Positions 62,303 through 64,000 of a DNA stretch of 64,000 bases are shown one piece after another; within the stretch, counting starts at the first letter, position 1; each line of letters starts with the position of its first letter. The DNA comes from Pogonophryne albipinna (Eukaryota; Chordata; Actinopteri; Perciformes; Artedidraconidae). The notes beneath the pieces were generated by a model, which was not told the DNA's origin, did not search any database, and was given only the letters and a program-made list of their open reading frames with translations. The DNA is taken from assembly GCA_028583405.1 (NCBI GenBank), contig CM053250.1:39815142-39879141 (forward strand), written 5' to 3'. Position numbers and translations under genes: made by a program.

Positions 62303-63011
62303 CAGTGGTGTAAGTACTTGCATATTTTACTCAAGTAAAAGTAAAAATGGGTAAAAGTGAAAAGTTCTGCATTTAAAACTCACTTTAGTAAAAGTACAAA
62401 AGCATTGGCATCAACAAATACTTACTATGCATAATGTCTTATTATATAATATTATATATTAAATTACTGGAGAATAATGATTGCTGCAAAATATGTTTAT
62501 CACAGCTGGTAAAGGTGGAGCTACTTCTAATGTAACTGTATATACAGCTGCTGGATATCTTAATCTATAATTACAGTATAAATCCTATTGATTTATTAGT
62601 TTATTTATATTTAGTTGTATCTTATAATCTGAATATGTAAAGTAACTAGTAACCATTTTTTATTCAAATAAATGTAGTGTTGTAAAAAGTACAATAATGG
62701 CTTCCAAATTGTAGTGGAGTACAAGTATAAAGTAGCATAAAATAAAAGGTTTGGTATTTTGAAAAGAAAACTTCACAGACATGTTTTATATAGGTATGGC
62801 CCTACAATATATGTGTCAAATATATCATGATAGGTCCACTTTAAGTTCTTTATCTTTGATTGAATTAATCTGTGTGAATCTGTGCTGTCCTGTTTTTCAA
62901 TCTTACCCTGTTGCTGTTAAACTACTGAATTTCCCCACGTGGATTAATAAAGGTCCATCTTATCTTAAGTACAACACTTGGGTAAATGTATTTCACTACA
63001 TCACACCACTG
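62303..63011. mobile_element. hAT-type element, duplication CATAAGTG
   Basis: Starts CAGTGGTGTAAGTACTTGCA and ends TTCACTACATCACACCACTG. Perfect 8-bp duplication at 62295-62302 and 63012-63019. A TTAA-MITE right end (62826-62845) and a LINE tail (AATTTCCCCACGTGGATT, (TCTTA)n; 62925-62968) are embedded in it. Confidence 0.92.
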
Positions 63012-63295
63012 CATAAGTGGTTCCCTTCCAGCAGACAAAGAAGAACTGACAAATCAGGTGTTTCCAAAAATAATAAGAACAACTATAAATAATGACTTAT
63101 AAGAGGAATACCAACAATAACAACAACAAATATATGAATTACTACAATAATAACAACCCTAAAACTATGTCTAATAAAAATAATATTACCACAACATGGG
63201 AACAAGCGCAGCCAAAGCGTCCACACATCAGTGTTTAATATTGAAACCTGCAGGACAAGAAAGCTTAAAAAAACCTTTAGTTTCTTGATTTGGAC

Positions 63296-63317
63296 AGACA
63301 GACAGACAGACAGACAG
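63296..63317. repeat. (GACA)n microsatellite
   Basis: About five GACA units, followed at once by CAGTGGCGGCTGGTGG, a terminus similar to 55311 and 9742 that may start another element running off the window. Confidence 0.85.
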
Positions 63318-63615
63318 CAGTGGCGGCTGGTGGAAAATATTTTTGGTGGGGCTATGGAAATGGTGACCAAACCATACTAGGGCGGTCCGGGGGAGGAGAC
63401 ATTTTTGAGAAATGACCCCTTAAATTATTACTTCTGGTGATGTCAGAGGGGGGGGGGGGGAGACAAATTGAGGCTTAAAAATATGAGATAATCCATAATC
63501 TTCAGTGTGGTTAGCTATGAATCTTCCAAAACAGTGCAACAGTACAGTATGCCCACACAAACTGCAGAACACTCAAATGATTTAATTCCCATTTAAAATC
63601 AGGAGACTAAATACG

Positions 63616-63618
<3 letters not shown>

Positions 63619-63689
<71 letters not shown>

Positions 63690-63729
63690 TGTGTGTGTGT
63701 GTGGTGTGTGTGTTTGTGTGTGTGTGGTG

Positions 63730-63797
<68 letters not shown>

Positions 63798-63812
63798 GTG
63801 TGTGTGTGTGTG

Positions 63813-63879
<67 letters not shown>
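63619..63879. repeat. (GT)n microsatellite with GGT and TTG interruptions
   Basis: About 260 bases of GT repeats broken by occasional GGT, GTTGT or TTT. The open frames on both strands here (Thr-His and Cys-Val repeats) are artefacts of the repeat. A G-run of 13-14 lies at about 63449-63462. Confidence 0.97.
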
Positions 63880-63886
<7 letters not shown>

Positions 63887-63895
63887 TGGGTGTGA

Positions 63896-64000
63896 GATAC
63901 TTGCCAACCCTCCCGATTTTCGCGGGAGACTCCCGCATTTCTCCCGATTTCTAACAAAATCAGATTTACTCACGACTGTTTCCACTCGGACTTTAATACA
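63896..64000. repeat. Start of a dispersed repeat at the window edge
   Basis: ATACTTGCCAACCCTCCCGA with CGCGGGAGACTCCCGCATTT, a short inverted CGGGAG/CTCCCG structure. The style is of a fish dispersed repeat; it is not further identified. Confidence 0.35.

Noticed and set aside
63582..63985. Long open frames of Thr-His and Cys-Val repeats on both strands
   Set aside because: They are translations of a GT microsatellite, open only because the repeat has no stop codons.

Overview
The window looks like part of a ray-finned fish (teleost) chromosome. One spliced gene is recognisable on the + strand, and its introns are swollen by fish-type transposable elements: Rex3/RTE-like and L2-like LINEs, a gypsy/sushi-like LTR element, Tc1-like elements, many hAT elements with 8-bp target duplications, a Helitron-like family, TTAA-flanked MITEs, and long CA/GT microsatellites. 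No tRNA, rRNA, CRISPR or prokaryotic operon features were seen.

The gene is an M1-family zinc aminopeptidase, closest to aminopeptidase N (anpep/CD13). Thirteen exons lie between 11958 and 62244. All have AG/GT borders and compatible phases, and together give 1,579 coding bases (about 526 residues). They cover the end of the N-terminal beta domain, the whole catalytic core (GAMEN in exon 34973-35127, the zinc motif HELAH at its end, the third zinc ligand in WLNEGFASY of the next exon, the catalytic Tyr in ISYSK) and the start of the C-terminal half. The cytoplasmic tail, membrane anchor and first part of the ectodomain lie 5' of the window, and the C-terminal helical domain lies 3' of it. No frameshift or stop was found. 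The residue after the zinc motif is Met where the family nearly always has Gln.

Layout. 1-11957: upstream intron or 5' flank with a TTAA-type repeat, an old LTR-flanked retrovirus-like element on the minus strand (1112-8394) and several small repeats. 11958-12977: three exons. 12978-27644: a 14.7-kb intron that is mostly one L2-like LINE (minus strand) split by nested insertions up to four levels deep. 27645: exon. 27772-34972: minisatellite-like and Helitron-like DNA plus a Rex3-like LINE. 34973-41765: seven exons separated by hAT elements and a TA-flanked DNA element. 41766-61712: a 20-kb intron with nested hATs, a Tc1-like element broken by two hATs, a gypsy element broken by a hAT and by a second TA-flanked element, and Helitron-like arms. 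61713-62244: three exons. 62245-64000: a hAT element and GT repeats.

The most informative content beyond the gene is insertion history: target-site duplications and interrupted reading frames give the order of events. The least familiar items are a 2.96-kb foldback element with ~510-bp inverted arms (19483-22443), a TA-flanked family with a conserved internal hairpin (two copies), a Helitron-like family whose copies end exactly at CTAG, and a hAT element carrying a CGGBP1-like zinc finger. All calls rest on reading the sequence; no database search was run.
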